This document shows, piece after piece, positions 38,030 to 49,343 of a stretch of 64,000 nt of DNA; position 1 is the first letter of the stretch; each line of letters begins with the position of its first letter. The stretch is taken from the NCBI GenBank assembly GCA_028386065.3, contig JAKUCV010003170.1, positions 152,848-216,847 on the forward strand. The letters are read 5' to 3'. A program made the translations under genes and the position numbers. This DNA comes from Turnera subulata (taxonomy: Eukaryota; Streptophyta; Magnoliopsida; Malpighiales; Passifloraceae). Under the pieces are notes generated by a model. That model worked only from the letters and a program-made list of their open reading frames with translations, did not search any database and had not been told where the DNA came from.

Positions 38030-38722
38030 CTCTTATGGGGAGCGTGTTTACTGTTTTCGATTTTCAAGATTTACTTTTGAAAATTTTTCGTTGCCTCATT
38101 TATTACTTTGTTACTTTATATGTTTTTCAGGCTACCCATGCCAGAGTTTTTCAGCCTCTTTCCATCTCATGAATTTCATTCGCTCTGGCTACTTTGTCTT
38201 TTCTTTTCATGGCTTTACTATATTTTTCTACATCTTTTATCACATGCATTCGTGACCGTTGAGGCTGGACTGATGGGACCATACCTCGAGTAGAGTGCAT
38301 GTGCGACAAGGTCACAGCTGTTCGGACATCGTGGAGAGATACGAGACCTGACAGACATTTTTGGCTCATGCGGAATTTGTGAACAAGTGGGTATTTCGAG
38401 GGACACAGGACGCTCTCGTGATCGTCACCGTTAGCTGCGTACGTTACGTTTCTCGGGATCGAGGATGGTTACGATCGATCTAGAGTGCCGAGCGCGGAAA
38501 CATGTTTTGTTTTAATTTCTTTTTGTTTTGATTTTGTTAAACGAGTTTTATTTTTGATTTCTTTATGTTTGATTTTATATTTTTATTGCTAATTTTTGTT
38601 TTGCTTTGAGATATTTTGATTTTCTGTTTAACAGGAAATATCGAAACATAAGAGATTTTGATTTTAAAAGAAAGCTTATCTTATTTATTTTATAATAGTT
38701 TTACAACAGGAGAAGAAGTACT

Positions 38723-39100
38723 CTATGGAGTTAATTGCTTCTCTAAGTCTTTTACAAGGTTTTGCACGTTCTTCATGTGAGGGAAGAGCTCCGCGCACGC
38801 CAGTTTTATCTGCAACACTGCCGAGCTGATCTTCTTCAGAGAGACGTTCAGCTGCTTCAGCGTCTGCTGCGGAGTGCTGCTTTCAGCTATCGCCTTGCCC
38901 TTCTTATCCTCAGCTTTCTTGGGAGCACGTTTCTTACGCCGTCTGCTAGAGACCACCATGTGCTACTTCAGGCCGATGATGTTGGTTTTGAACCGTTTCT
39001 TGGGAGGTTCTTCATCGGAGCTTGTCGGGAAAGCAGTGCCGCCGATGTAGCTGTCGTTCTCGGAGTCTGAGGTAGTCCTTGATCTCAGTGGAGAGTCCAT
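38723..39100 (-). pseudogene. antisense cassette protein 1, copy A, one in-frame stop
   Basis: The minus-strand frame from ATG 39100 has the same 378-nt length as the intact copy B. It is interrupted by TAG at 38963-38965 (codon 46); a 78-aa frame restarts just after. It keeps the acidic SDSEND / SSDEE segment, the basic PKKRFKT and RRRKKRAPKK patches, and the C-terminal Leu-rich coil. It has TATAAGAA upstream (39135-39142). Confidence 0.72.
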
Positions 39101-39134
39101 GACTATGTGTGAGTATGCCAGTCCTGAGGGTTGG

Positions 39135-39142
39135 TTCTTATA
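39135..39142 (-). promoter_or_regulatory. TATA box of cassette gene 1, copy A
   Basis: TATAAGAA on the minus strand about 35 bp before the start codon. The same string is at 61117-61124 in C, and TATAAATA is at 47969-47976 in B. Confidence 0.6.
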
Positions 39143-39271
39143 GAGGACGAGATGTCGCTTAAGGGTATAAGCGGTATCTCGGGTTGAGGTTGGACACCTG
39201 GCAGAGTGTGCCAGAAGCTTACCGTGGTAGGACCCACGGATAAGACGGAATTTCGGGGACGAAATTCTTTT

Positions 39272-39285
39272 TAAGGTGGGTAGAC
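39272..39285 (+). other. polypurine tract of element A
   Basis: TAAGGTGGGTAGAC directly precedes the 3' LTR, with the AATTTCGGGGACGAAATT palindrome at 39249-39266. Confidence 0.85.
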
Positions 39286-41250
39286 TGTAACAGCCCGGGT
39301 AAAATTTTTTATTTTTACCGGACTGTAAAAGTCTTTTTACCGTGATTTACTGTTGAATTAATCTTGGGTAATTAATTCAAGGTAAAACGGGAGTCGTTTT
39401 TCAAAACCGAGAGTTTTCCCACGCTCGTGATTTTCCCGTGGATTTTTCGGGCCTAAGTTGGTATTTTTCGGGTTTCGAAATTTCTCGGAAAAATCACACT
39501 GGAAAATAAATGTGGGGCTATCAGTTATTTTCTGTTCCAGACTAGACTCGCTTAATAATGCAGACAAGCTGCATTATTAATGAGTCACAGGCTGAACAGT
39601 TTAGTTTCCATCTTTATAACCGTGAAGAGAAACCAGGAGAAGGGGAGGAAGAGGGGAAGAAGAGAAAAAGACAGAAAAGAAAAAGAGAGAAAAAAAAAGA
39701 AGAAAAGGAAAAAAAAGAAAAGAAATAAATAAAAGAAAAAAAAAAGAAAAAAAAAGAAATAGAAAAAAAAAGAAACAGAGAGGGAGTGGAAAAAAGAAAA
39801 AATGAAAGAAAAAAAAAAGAAAAAAAAGAAATTTGGAAAAATGAAATGAAGAAGAAAATCAGAAGAAAAAAATACAGAAAATACAGAAAAGAAGGAAAAA
39901 TCGGAATTATGGAATGAACAGTCGTCACCTTCTCCTCTCCCCCGACAACTGTTCACCTCGAGACGCTCCGGGCCGAGTCTCATGCCACCGCCGCCACCAC
40001 CGTGCTCGCCATCCTGTCGCCGTCCTGTTGCCGTCGCCCCCGAGTCGTTCCGTCCATCGTAGCGCCGTGACGCGCCGATGACCCGCCGCGCGACCCGCGG
40101 ATCCAGCTCCCTCACGCCTGCTGCCTCACGCCGACGACGCAGCGCCGCCGTTCCGCAGCCCATGGAGTCGCCATCGTCCACCGCGGCTGCAGCTGTGCTC
40201 GCCCTTCAATATGTGCCTGTATTACTCGGTTATTTTGTTTTGTGGATTATTGCATTGTTGAGTATTGTGTTTGTTGTGGTTTGTCTCGGGATGTTAATCC
40301 CATGGTCTTGATTGTTGTCGGGATGTTTATCCCAGTATCTTGATTGGGTTTGAATATTTATTTTCGTGTCTTTTGGAATAAGTATAATGGAATTAATTAA
40401 TAATTTGAGATAAGGATGTTGATCCTTGATTTGGATAGGGATGTCTATCCCGGTATTTTGGTTAGGGATGTCGATCCCTACGATTTGATTTTGATGACGA
40501 TAATATAAATGTCACGTGATAGGTAGTGGTACGACTCGATGGTTTAAGACTGTTTCGTGGTGGCCGTGACCTGGGTTCTTGTTATAAGCATGTCTATGCT
40601 TGGGATGTCTATCCCGTGATTATTTTTGGGATGTCTATCCCTGGGTTCGTATTTTTGGGATGTCGATCCCTGGGTTCTCTGGATTTGGTTTGGCACCTGG
40701 AATGTGTTAACAACCAGGTTTGACCTCTAGCTTATCCGTGACGGGGCCCGGGAAAGTTAAAATTGGAAATTGGATTTTATTTGAGTCTTTCGGTTTTGGA
40801 CCGGTTTTGGGTCGAGTCTTTTGGTTTGGCTGTTGTGCCTGTTTTTTGACTTGAGTAATTATAGTTGCATATTGATTGTCTTTCCTTCATCGGTGAGCAC
40901 TTCAGACTCACCCCTCACCTGCGGGCTTTCATCCCGTAGGATGAGTTATTTGTTGTACAGGTTTGGTGCATTCCAGACAGGCTGCGGCGCTATCCCTTGG
41001 ACAGGGCTCGGATCCATAGTTTGCATCTATGTCGCATACAGTGTTTTGTGAGTTATTAAGTCTTCCGCTGTGCATTATTTTGTTATTGTTGGGCCATTGA
41101 GCCGATCATGTTGTTATTAACGTTTTTACTTCTGGGCTGTTGAGCCCGAGTTACTGTTGTACACACTGTATGCTGGGCTTGTTTTGATTGGGTCATCACA
41201 GTTCCGGCACGTGTTTACTGTGTACGGTAAATACGGGTCGGGGTGTTTCA
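39286..41250 (+). repeat. element A 3' LTR, internally deleted
   Basis: 1965 bp against 2843 bp for the 5' copy. The join at about 40204-40209 links sequence matching 34954 to sequence matching 35905, with CCTTC present at both edges. The hairpin at 39552-39580 has a perfect 12-bp stem. The purine leader is longer than in the 5' LTR. Confidence 0.92.
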
Positions 41251-41255
41251 GTTTG

Positions 41256-44200
41256 TCTTCCCGCCATATTGGAAAAGTGCAAAGGAGAATTTAGACCTTA
41301 CATGAGAAAAATAGGGCAAAAGAAAAAAAAAGCTTAATTGGATGTTGTTGTGTTGAATTATAGTTGAATAGTATATATAGCTGAATAACTCTAGTGTAAA
41401 ATGATTTATTTATTTTTGCAAGTTGTTTTTCTTTCCATGAGTTACTGGATTGATTTCTGAAGAGTTAATTGTTTTTTTTTGGCTATTTAAATCTCCTTAA
41501 TCACTTTCAAAATTTTCTTGAAAATCTATATATACCATGGTTTTCTATGTTAGACAACCTCATATAAGGCATAAATCTGGCCTAGATTTGTTTAGGAGTT
41601 GTTTAATAATGCTTATTTTCAACCTACTTTTTCACTGATAGGATAATTATCAAGTGGACGGAGAAGCAAAATAAATATAATAAATAGGAAACTAAATCCT
41701 CTATCTAAGGAAAGTAAATCCTTTCTATGAATATGTTTTCGTTTTTTGGTAGATGAATGTATAGAAGTAAATCTTCCAAAACTAAATCCTTTATATGCAT
41801 GTGTCTTTGTTTGGTAAATATATGAGTAATTAGTATTAATTGATTAATTAATAGGCAAAGCTATTGTCATGGTTTGAATTGTAATAAAAAACAACTTTTA
41901 TCCTACTGGCCCTACACAAAAGTTCATGTTGTCATGGTTTATGACCTTAAGAGTAATTATCGGACAATTGAAGAAAGTTATTGTAAAGTGATTTAGTCAT
42001 CAGCTGTTTAGAAATATATAGAGACTAAAACATGATAATTTTCCATTTATACCCTTTCATATTAAGTAGATTTCAAAGAGTTACAAATTCACAATTGACT
42101 TCTACCACAGATTTTCAATTGATACATGGGAAATTATTAAGACAAATTGTTGGAAAAAAGGAGAATAAATTGACATGAAATTAAAACTTTATCATTCACC
42201 AAAAGAGTCGATAGACATATATTTCATCATGCATAGTTCTTTTTCCTTTTGAGCTTTCCTTCCAAGTCTTCTCCTTCTCATCTTCAAGACTATCAACCAA
42301 CACAACCAACTCATTGTATTGTTTGCTAAGAGTCATTGGACCTTACTTTGTGATGGGCCTTGATAGTAGACTAAGCTTGGTTAATTGTTGTCGGTGGTTG
42401 CCAATCTAAAAAGCGATTAGCCATATATTCAATGGAGGAAGTGGCAAATAAACCAACCCACATTGAACAGGCCAGACCTTCGCTTTGAGAGAATAATCAA
42501 CTCATTATCTTCTTTTTCAATTTTCTCCATATCTATCATTTGTTTCTCCTTGACTGTTTTAAAAACATTTCGACTTCGAAATGTAAAGGAGAAAAGACAT
42601 TCACCTAAAAGAGAAAAGTCGCATAAAAGAAAAGAAAGAAAAGGGTAGGTACGCAAGATGCATATTTGATTGAATGTATATATAGTTGAATAATTCCACT
42701 AATTCAATACTGTAAAACAATTTATTTATTATTGCAAGTTGATTGCCTTTCCATATATTGCACCATTACTTTTTAATGAGTTAATTTCTTTTTTTTGTTA
42801 TTTTTTTGGTAGTTTCTTTTTTTTTTGTAATTAAATCTCCTTAAACAGCTATTCAATTGAGAGAGATTATTCCTACCCATGATTTAATTTATAAAGTGCT
42901 TATTTTATTGGCAAGTTAAATCTTTTAAATCACTAATTAAGAGAGATTAGTCGTGTTATTTTTGGAATTGTTTAACTACGTTATTGCTTATCCATTCTAC
43001 TAGTCGCATTATTTAGGAGTTTTTTAATTACGTCATTGCTTATCTAATCATTCCCTTCTAATACCACTAACATTAAATATCTAACTGTTGAGAAGTAGTA
43101 GTGTCTTGCCCAAGTAGTAGATTCTCTCGTAGGAGGAATTTTATGCTAGTTGTGAACATGATCTTAAATTTGATTATATTAGAAAAAACTAAACTAAGTA
43201 TACATATTAGATGTGCAGATTAGCACAAAGTAGTTTTACATTAGAGCTTTAATTAGACTTGTATGCCTTTAGTAAGCACAAAATCTAATACATAAGTCAA
43301 TTCATAGTTTACCGATGCAACGCCACCATTGCGAACCTCTACCACTTGTGAGAACCACACCCTTGCTCGGTTGGCAAGGATATTGCTCCGTGAACCTGGC
43401 CTAAATTTGATGGGCTGTAATTTTTTATCATTCTTTCTGAAAAATATTTGAACTTGTTCGATTCAAGTGGATAGAACCGATTCGATGATTCCCGAATAGA
43501 TGAAATAACCGCTTCCCGAATAACCATCATTCCAAACATATTCCCAGATGCGACTAGAGGAGTCACATAGGTCTCACTTAAAACCTTGAGACCTTGACAG
43601 AATATGCTAGCACGGTATTTGCATTTGAACCAAGTTTGTTCATTTCGCTCATTGCTTGAGAATAGGCTTGATTTTTCAACTATGTTGCTTCTTATTCGGG
43701 ACATGAGAGGCTCGCTCTCGCTCAACTTTATTTCCTTTGTTCACAACATCAAGCCCTTCCTTGGAAAGTAATTATCACAAATCCAGACAAACTCACAGGA
43801 ATGTGTGGCACACAATGTTCTTAGTGTTCTCTTGATTGTCCGCAGACAAGGAGTCGCCACCCAAGTTTATTAGGGAAAACTTGAGAAAAACCCATAAATG
43901 ACTCCGGATAAAGCACAAATCTCGATTCCAAGAGGAGGATCTGGAAATTCATTTACTACTAGCCACCGTCTTTACAGGGACGATACCAACAATATTAGAT
44001 GCCAAGGTCAATCTGTATGCTTCACAGCCGAGTTGATGCAAATACTTTATGTTCAAACAATCAAATAGGTATGCATGTGTGAGGACCCGACCCAAAATTA
44101 ATTGGGCCTCCTTACCTATTCCTTTACACTTTCTTCGTAACCAACAACCCAACAATCGAAGGAGTCGCCACCTTGATTTTATTTGGGAAAATCAAGGAAA

Positions 44201-44630
44201 AAATCATTAGGCTTCGGCCTCTTTCATAGGCAACATCTTAAGAGATAGATCATAGCGAACCAGAGATTGTTGGATTCGGGGGTTCGTCACGGATAGGAAG
44301 GTGTTAGGCACCCATCCATGTTGGGGCGAAACTTTGTGTAATTGAAGAAGAAAAAGTATACCTTGTGTAAGTGTGCAAGTGTGGAAACAAATCACATCAA
44401 CAAAATAAATAACTAAAAGTAATAAGAAAGGGGAAAAGAAGAAGAATTGGCTTGCATCTCATTGGCAACTAGAGACTACCTACGTACCCGAGTGACCGGG
44501 ATCAAAGCCACGTAGTTCTAATAGTTCATCAACACAAATCACATCATCATATCATCAGCAGCATCAAATCAGTAGCAATCAATAATATTAACATTCAAAA
44601 AGGGATTAGAGTTACCTTGGTTGTTGGACA
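41256..44630. other. AT-rich stretch with a local duplication and old repeats
   Basis: 42380-42850 resembles the sequence on both sides of element A (33890-34108 plus 41251-41560), so a duplication predates the insertion of A. 43330-44075 is a dispersed repeat shared with 53010-53563. Near 44280 the sequence GGTGTTAGGCACCC and a preceding GGAGTCGCCACC suggest an older, unclassified LTR-type element. No gene is supported. Confidence 0.5.
43330..44075. repeat. dispersed repeat P, copy 1
   Basis: Shares ordered blocks with 53010-53563 (AACCGCTTCCC, CATATTCCCAGATG, TTTACTACTAGCCACCGT) and then with 63371-63450. It is thus the unoccupied counterpart of the element D insertion site. A 128-codon minus frame at 43339-43725 is not kept open in copy 2. 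Confidence 0.65.
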
Positions 44631-44635
44631 GAATC

Positions 44636-47600
44636 TGAAACACCCCGACCTGATTTTACCCAACTCACAGTATTTACCGGACAACAGTGCCGACACGTGG
44701 CACAAACAATGTAAGTAACAGCAATAACGGCCCCAACGGCCCAACATCAATACATGTCACCCATCTCGGGGACATCGACACATAAATCCGGCCCATCGAC
44801 CCAATATAAAAAAAAACACGTCACCCGAACCCAGGGACCCAAAACATAGCACATCGGAAGCAATTTAATCTCAATATCATCATATGCAAAACCTGATGCA
44901 AACTAATGGATCCGAGTCCTGTCCGAGGGATAACGCCGCAGCCTGTCTGGAATGCATCATACCTGAACCACAAATAACTCAACCTACGGGATGAAAGCCC
45001 TCAGGTGAGGGGTGAGTCCGAAGTGCTCACCGGGTAAAACCCATAAGCAAATACACATATACAAGCAACCGCTAATTTCCAAGTCACATCACCAACAATT
45101 AACTAAGGTTCTCACGAACCTTAAATACACACTTGTGATTCTAGATACACTATACCAATTTTATTATCAGGGCCCCTATCACAAGTTAAATAGTGGCCGT
45201 CGCCAGGTAGTCAAGCTAGCTAGCCCGTGGACCCCGCCCTGGTACCTCCACGTAATAACTGGCACAGACAGGGAGCAGACCCCAAGCACACTCTCCCCCA
45301 GCGCCTAAAATAATAATTGGTACAGACAGGGAGCAGACCCCAAGCACACTCTCCCCTAGCACCATAAAGCAAAAGACTACCATCTGGCTGTTCCAACATT
45401 TAACCGTGACTTACTAGATGTCTAAGTGTTTCCATTTTATTATTTCTTTTTCCTCAACTTGTTCCACATTACTATTAAGTGACCCATATTCATTATCCCG
45501 AGCAGGCTCACGACCTCTTCGCTCTTTTGGATAATAACTTAACCAAACTGTCATCACATAATTGTACCCCCGGTACTCAACTCACACAATTCTCACAGTC
45601 AACAACAACAGTAATAAACTTACTTATACCAACAATTCCAACATCATCAATAACATCAACAGTAGCATTAATTTCAACAACATCAACGACAACAATTATC
45701 AACTTAATTCATCTCACAACAAATCATTCACAGCCACAAAGTATCATACCAGCAAATATCACACATAGTAACAAACAGCAACTTGATATCACGGCAGTAT
45801 ATAAATATTTACTTATCCTCACCTTAGCCGATTATCAGGTTTAGGAATCCTCAAAAGGTTCCAAAGTCGGTTCCACAGGATCTGCTCGATATCGACTCCT
45901 ATATAACAAATAACAAATGCACACATAAGATGCACATAATCGGTATGCCATGATGCCATAAATTGTAAATTAAACCCCCACTCGGTTATACGTTATCATC
46001 TCTATAAAATTATTATACTTGCCAAAATATAATTACCAAATATTATTATTTATTTTTTTCCAAAAAGATATTATTATATATACTTAGTGAAATATTCCCT
46101 AGAATATACACTACCATATTTATTTCCAAAATATTTTCATAGCATGTATACCCCTTTCTAAAATTATTTACTCTTATAATAATTTTTCAAAGAAAATTCA
46201 TATTATAACTACATTTTCTCAAAATAATGTTAGTGATATCATTTTATTTTTTTCCAGTAAAACATATTCATATACTTCATATATATATATTTCCAAAATA
46301 CTATAACTCATACTTACCATATTAATAAAATAACCATAACATAATTACCTTAATTTTCCAAAAATAGTCATATCCCATATATATATATTTCACCATTTAT
46401 ATCCATAATATATATATCAACGGTATTTACCATATATTTATTTTTTTTAAGGATATAAATCATATGATATTTTTAGTTCCTTTCTAGAAAATATAATCAT
46501 TTAATTTATTATTACTTTTCCAAAAAATATAATTTATCAGCCATATTATTTTTTCCCAGATATATTTTTTTATTTTTTTATTATTAATAACAGACTGGGC
46601 CAGCCCATAATATTTCTGGGCTAACCCAGAACCAAACTCAGACAAAGGCCCAGCTGTGAAAGCCCAAACCCATGTCATTAATCCAGCCCAGCACCTCAAG
46701 CCCAAGTCCCACAACAACCGGGTCAACCCAAAGCGAGATCGGGTCAAACCCGCAACAAATGGGTCGACCCGTGTGTGGTCTGCAACCCGAGCCACTGCTC
46801 ACCTCGATGTGAGCTGCAACGACGGCAGCATGGGAACGGAGGCGATGGCGGCACAGCTGACGGGGGCGAGACGTGGCGGCACAGCTGACGGGGCGAGACG
46901 TGGCGGCGTCGTGTGCAGGCGAGGAGGCGACGGTGGAGGCTGCATCTGGTCGGCGCGGCGACGGAGAGGAAACGTTATGGGAAGAGACAGTGGATCCGGC
47001 GGCTCTGCACGTCAGGTCTGGTGGCTCGTCGACTGGTCTCCACTGGACGGCGAGGAAGAGAGGAGGGCGGTCGTCGGGCAGCGCGATGGTGGTCTCGGTT
47101 GGTGAAGGCGGTGGATCAGTGGAGGTGGTGGCAGATCCATTGGCTCGGCACGTCGTTCGTCTCGTCCAAGCGGCGGCATGGTTGGCTTGGCGACGGAGGG
47201 CGGCGCAAGCACGAGGAGGAGAGGCGGCAGATGGTGGAGGCTTGTGTGGTGGTGGTTGGTGTCGGGTGGTGTGTTGTTATCTCTTTTTTTTTTTTAACTT
47301 TTCTTTTCTATTTCTTTTTTTTTTTTTGTATATCCTCTCCTTTTTTTTTCTTCCTTGGTTTTGCAGGTAACGAGAATGGAAGGGAAAAGCTGGGTATGGT
47401 GTTTCTGCAGAAGAAAAGAAGAGTGGTAATGTGTTTGATGTCTGTTGCAGGAAGAAGAAAAGGTGGTATACTGATAAGGCAGGAGAACACGGGTGACACA
47501 GGAAGAAAAAGAAAGGCGTTGCCTTGCATTATTGAGGCGGCTCAATAATGCAGGGTCGTGTCCAAACCGGACCAGAAAATAACTGCATACCTCCTTAGTT

Positions 47601-47822
47601 ATTTTCCGGTGTGATTTTTCAGAGGATTCCGGGACCCGAAAAATACCAACTTTGGTCCGTAAATTCCACAGAAAAATTCTGAGCGCGGGAAAAACCTCGG
47701 TTACAAAAAACGACACCCGATTTACCTTGAATTAATTACCCAAGAAAAATTCAAAGGTAAATCACTGTAAAAAGACTTTTACAGTCCCAATAAAGATCCA
47801 AATTTTTACCCGAGCTATTACA
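44636..47822 (-). repeat. element B LTR (left copy)
   Basis: Runs from TGAAACACCCCGACCTG to CCCGAGCTATTACA. It contains the duplicated CAGACAGGGAGCAG blocks also seen in element E. It carries the family hairpin at 47525-47552 (12-bp stem, 4-base loop). GC-rich 46800-47280 gives only low-complexity frames. Confidence 0.92.
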
Positions 47823-47836
47823 TTCTACCCACCTTA
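47823..47836 (-). other. polypurine tract of element B
   Basis: On the minus strand TTAAGGTGGGTAGA directly precedes the left LTR, with a decayed palindrome at 47842-47859. Confidence 0.8.
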
Positions 47837-47968
47837 AAAAGAATTTCGTCCCTAAAATTCCTTGTCTTATCCGTGGGTCCTACCATGATAAGGTTCTGGT
47901 ACACTCTACCAGGTGTCCAAACTCAACGCGAGATACCACTTATACCCTTAAGGGACATCTCATCCGCT

Positions 47969-47976
47969 TATAAATA
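47969..47976 (+). promoter_or_regulatory. TATA box of cassette gene 1, copy B
   Basis: TATAAATA 34 bp before ATG 48010, a spacing that would place transcription start very near the start codon. Confidence 0.65.
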
Positions 47977-48009
47977 CCAAACCTCATAACTGAGAACTCA
48001 CTCTCAGCC

Positions 48010-48387
48010 ATGGACTCTCCACTAAGAACAAGAACCACCTCAGACTCCGAGGATAATAGCTATATCGGTGGTACTGCTTTCCCGACAAGCTCCGATGAAG
48101 AACATCCCAAGAAGCGGTTAAAGACCAACATCATCAGTCTGAAGCAAGATATGGTGGTCTCCCTAAGACGGCGAGAGAAGCGTGCCAACAAGAAAGTTGA
48201 GGATAGGAAGGGCAAGGCAATGGCTGAAAGCACCACTCCACAGCAGACACTAATGCAGCTAAATGTCTCACTGAGGAAGGTCAGCTCGGCGGTGATGCAG
48301 ATCGAGCTGGCGTTCGCGGAACTCTTCCCTCACATGAAAAACATACAAAAGCTTGTAAAGGACCTAGAGAAGCATGTAACTCAATAG
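48010..48387 (+). CDS. antisense cassette protein 1, copy B (125 aa)
   Basis: The only intact copy of a protein I do not recognise. Residues 1-32 are Ser/Thr/Asp/Glu-rich (SDSEDN, SSDEE). Residues 33-70 are strongly basic (PKKRLKT, then RRREKRANKK), a likely nuclear localisation signal. Residues 80-125 are Leu/Val-rich and heptad-like, probably a coiled coil, ending DLEKHVTQ. Homologues are broken in A (one stop) and C (frameshift and deletion). It lies 173 bp inside the PPT end, opposite to LTR transcription, with its own TATA box, and reads in the same direction as the EEP-like gene 0.96 kb downstream. Nuclear, nucleic-acid or protein binding is an inference from composition only. Confidence 0.65.
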   Translation: MDSPLRTRTTSDSEDNSYIGGTAFPTSSDEEHPKKRLKTNIISLKQDMVVSLRRREKRANKKVEDRKGKAMAESTTPQQTLMQLNVSLRKVSSAVMQIELAFAELFPHMKNIQKLVKDLEKHVTQ

Positions 48388-49226
48388 AGTACTTCTTCTC
48401 CATTGTATAAACGTTAGGAAAGAAATAAAACAAGCTTTTTTTTTTTCAAAATAAAACTCTTTTTACTTATGAAAATCTCATGTTTAAAGAAAATCAACAT
48501 CTAAAGCAGAACAAAAATCAACAATAAGGATGTAAAGTCAAACATAAAGAAATTAAAAACAAAACTTGTTTAACAAAACCAAAACATAAAGAAGTTAAAA
48601 CAAAACATGTTTTCATGTTCGGCGCTCTAGATCGGTCGTAAACATCCTCGATCCCGAGAAACGTGACATGCACAGCTAACGGTGATGTCGGTTTCCCTCA
48701 TGAAAAAGACATCCGTTAACTCGCAAGGCGATGATCACGAGCACATCCTGTGTCCCTCGAAAGAAACAACATCCACTTGTCCACAAACTCCGCATGAGCC
48801 AAAAACGTCTTTCAGATATCGTATCCCTCCATGACGTCCAAACAGGTGTAACCTTGTCGCACATGCACTCTACTCGAGGTATGGTCCCATCAGTCTAGCC
48901 ACAACGGTCAATGATGCATGTGATAAAAAGATGTAGAAAATATAGAAAAAACCATAAAAGAAACGCCAAGATAGCCAGAGCGAAAGAAAATTGTGAGATG
49001 GAAAAGAGCTGAAAAATACTTGCATTTGTAGCCCGAAAAACATATAAAGTAATGAAGTAATAAATGAGGCAACGACAAAATTTTCAAAAAGCAACACCTT
49101 GCAGAATGAAAACGGTTTGGAGTTTTATGAAGGGAATCTGCTTTTCCCATCACCGAAAAATATTTAAAACTTTCCGTAAACATGTGGGGGCTATACCTTG
49201 AAAAACAGAAAATCTCTTTTTTTTTC

Positions 49227-49234
49227 TATAAAAG
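49227..49234 (+). promoter_or_regulatory. TATA box of cassette gene 2, copy B
   Basis: TATAAAAG about 117 bp before ATG 49344, in the same relative place as in copies A and C. Confidence 0.65.
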
Positions 49235-49343
49235 GCTAAACGGTGGAAAGCGAAACCATAAAACATCTTAAAGCAAACAAAATGTTAAGGCAAAAGAAAC
49301 CACAATACTCAAAAAAACAAAACACCAATGCGTCCAGAACACG

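Larger units (their letters stand above)
34109..41250 (+). mobile_element. element A: non-autonomous LTR retrotransposon with an antisense cassette
   Basis: A 7142-bp plus-oriented element. Flanks GCTTG (34104-34108) and GTTTG (41251-41255) are a target duplication with one change. LTRs of 2843 and 1965 bp enclose 2334 bp. The interior has a PBS, a short gag-start remnant (ATG 37067) and PPT, but no gag or pol. Two genes lie on the opposite strand. The 3' LTR has lost about 950 bp relative to the 5' LTR. Confidence 0.93.

Noticed and set aside
43339..43725. 128-codon minus ORF in repeat P
   Set aside because: The paralogous copy at 53010-53563 does not keep the frame, and I recognise no domain.
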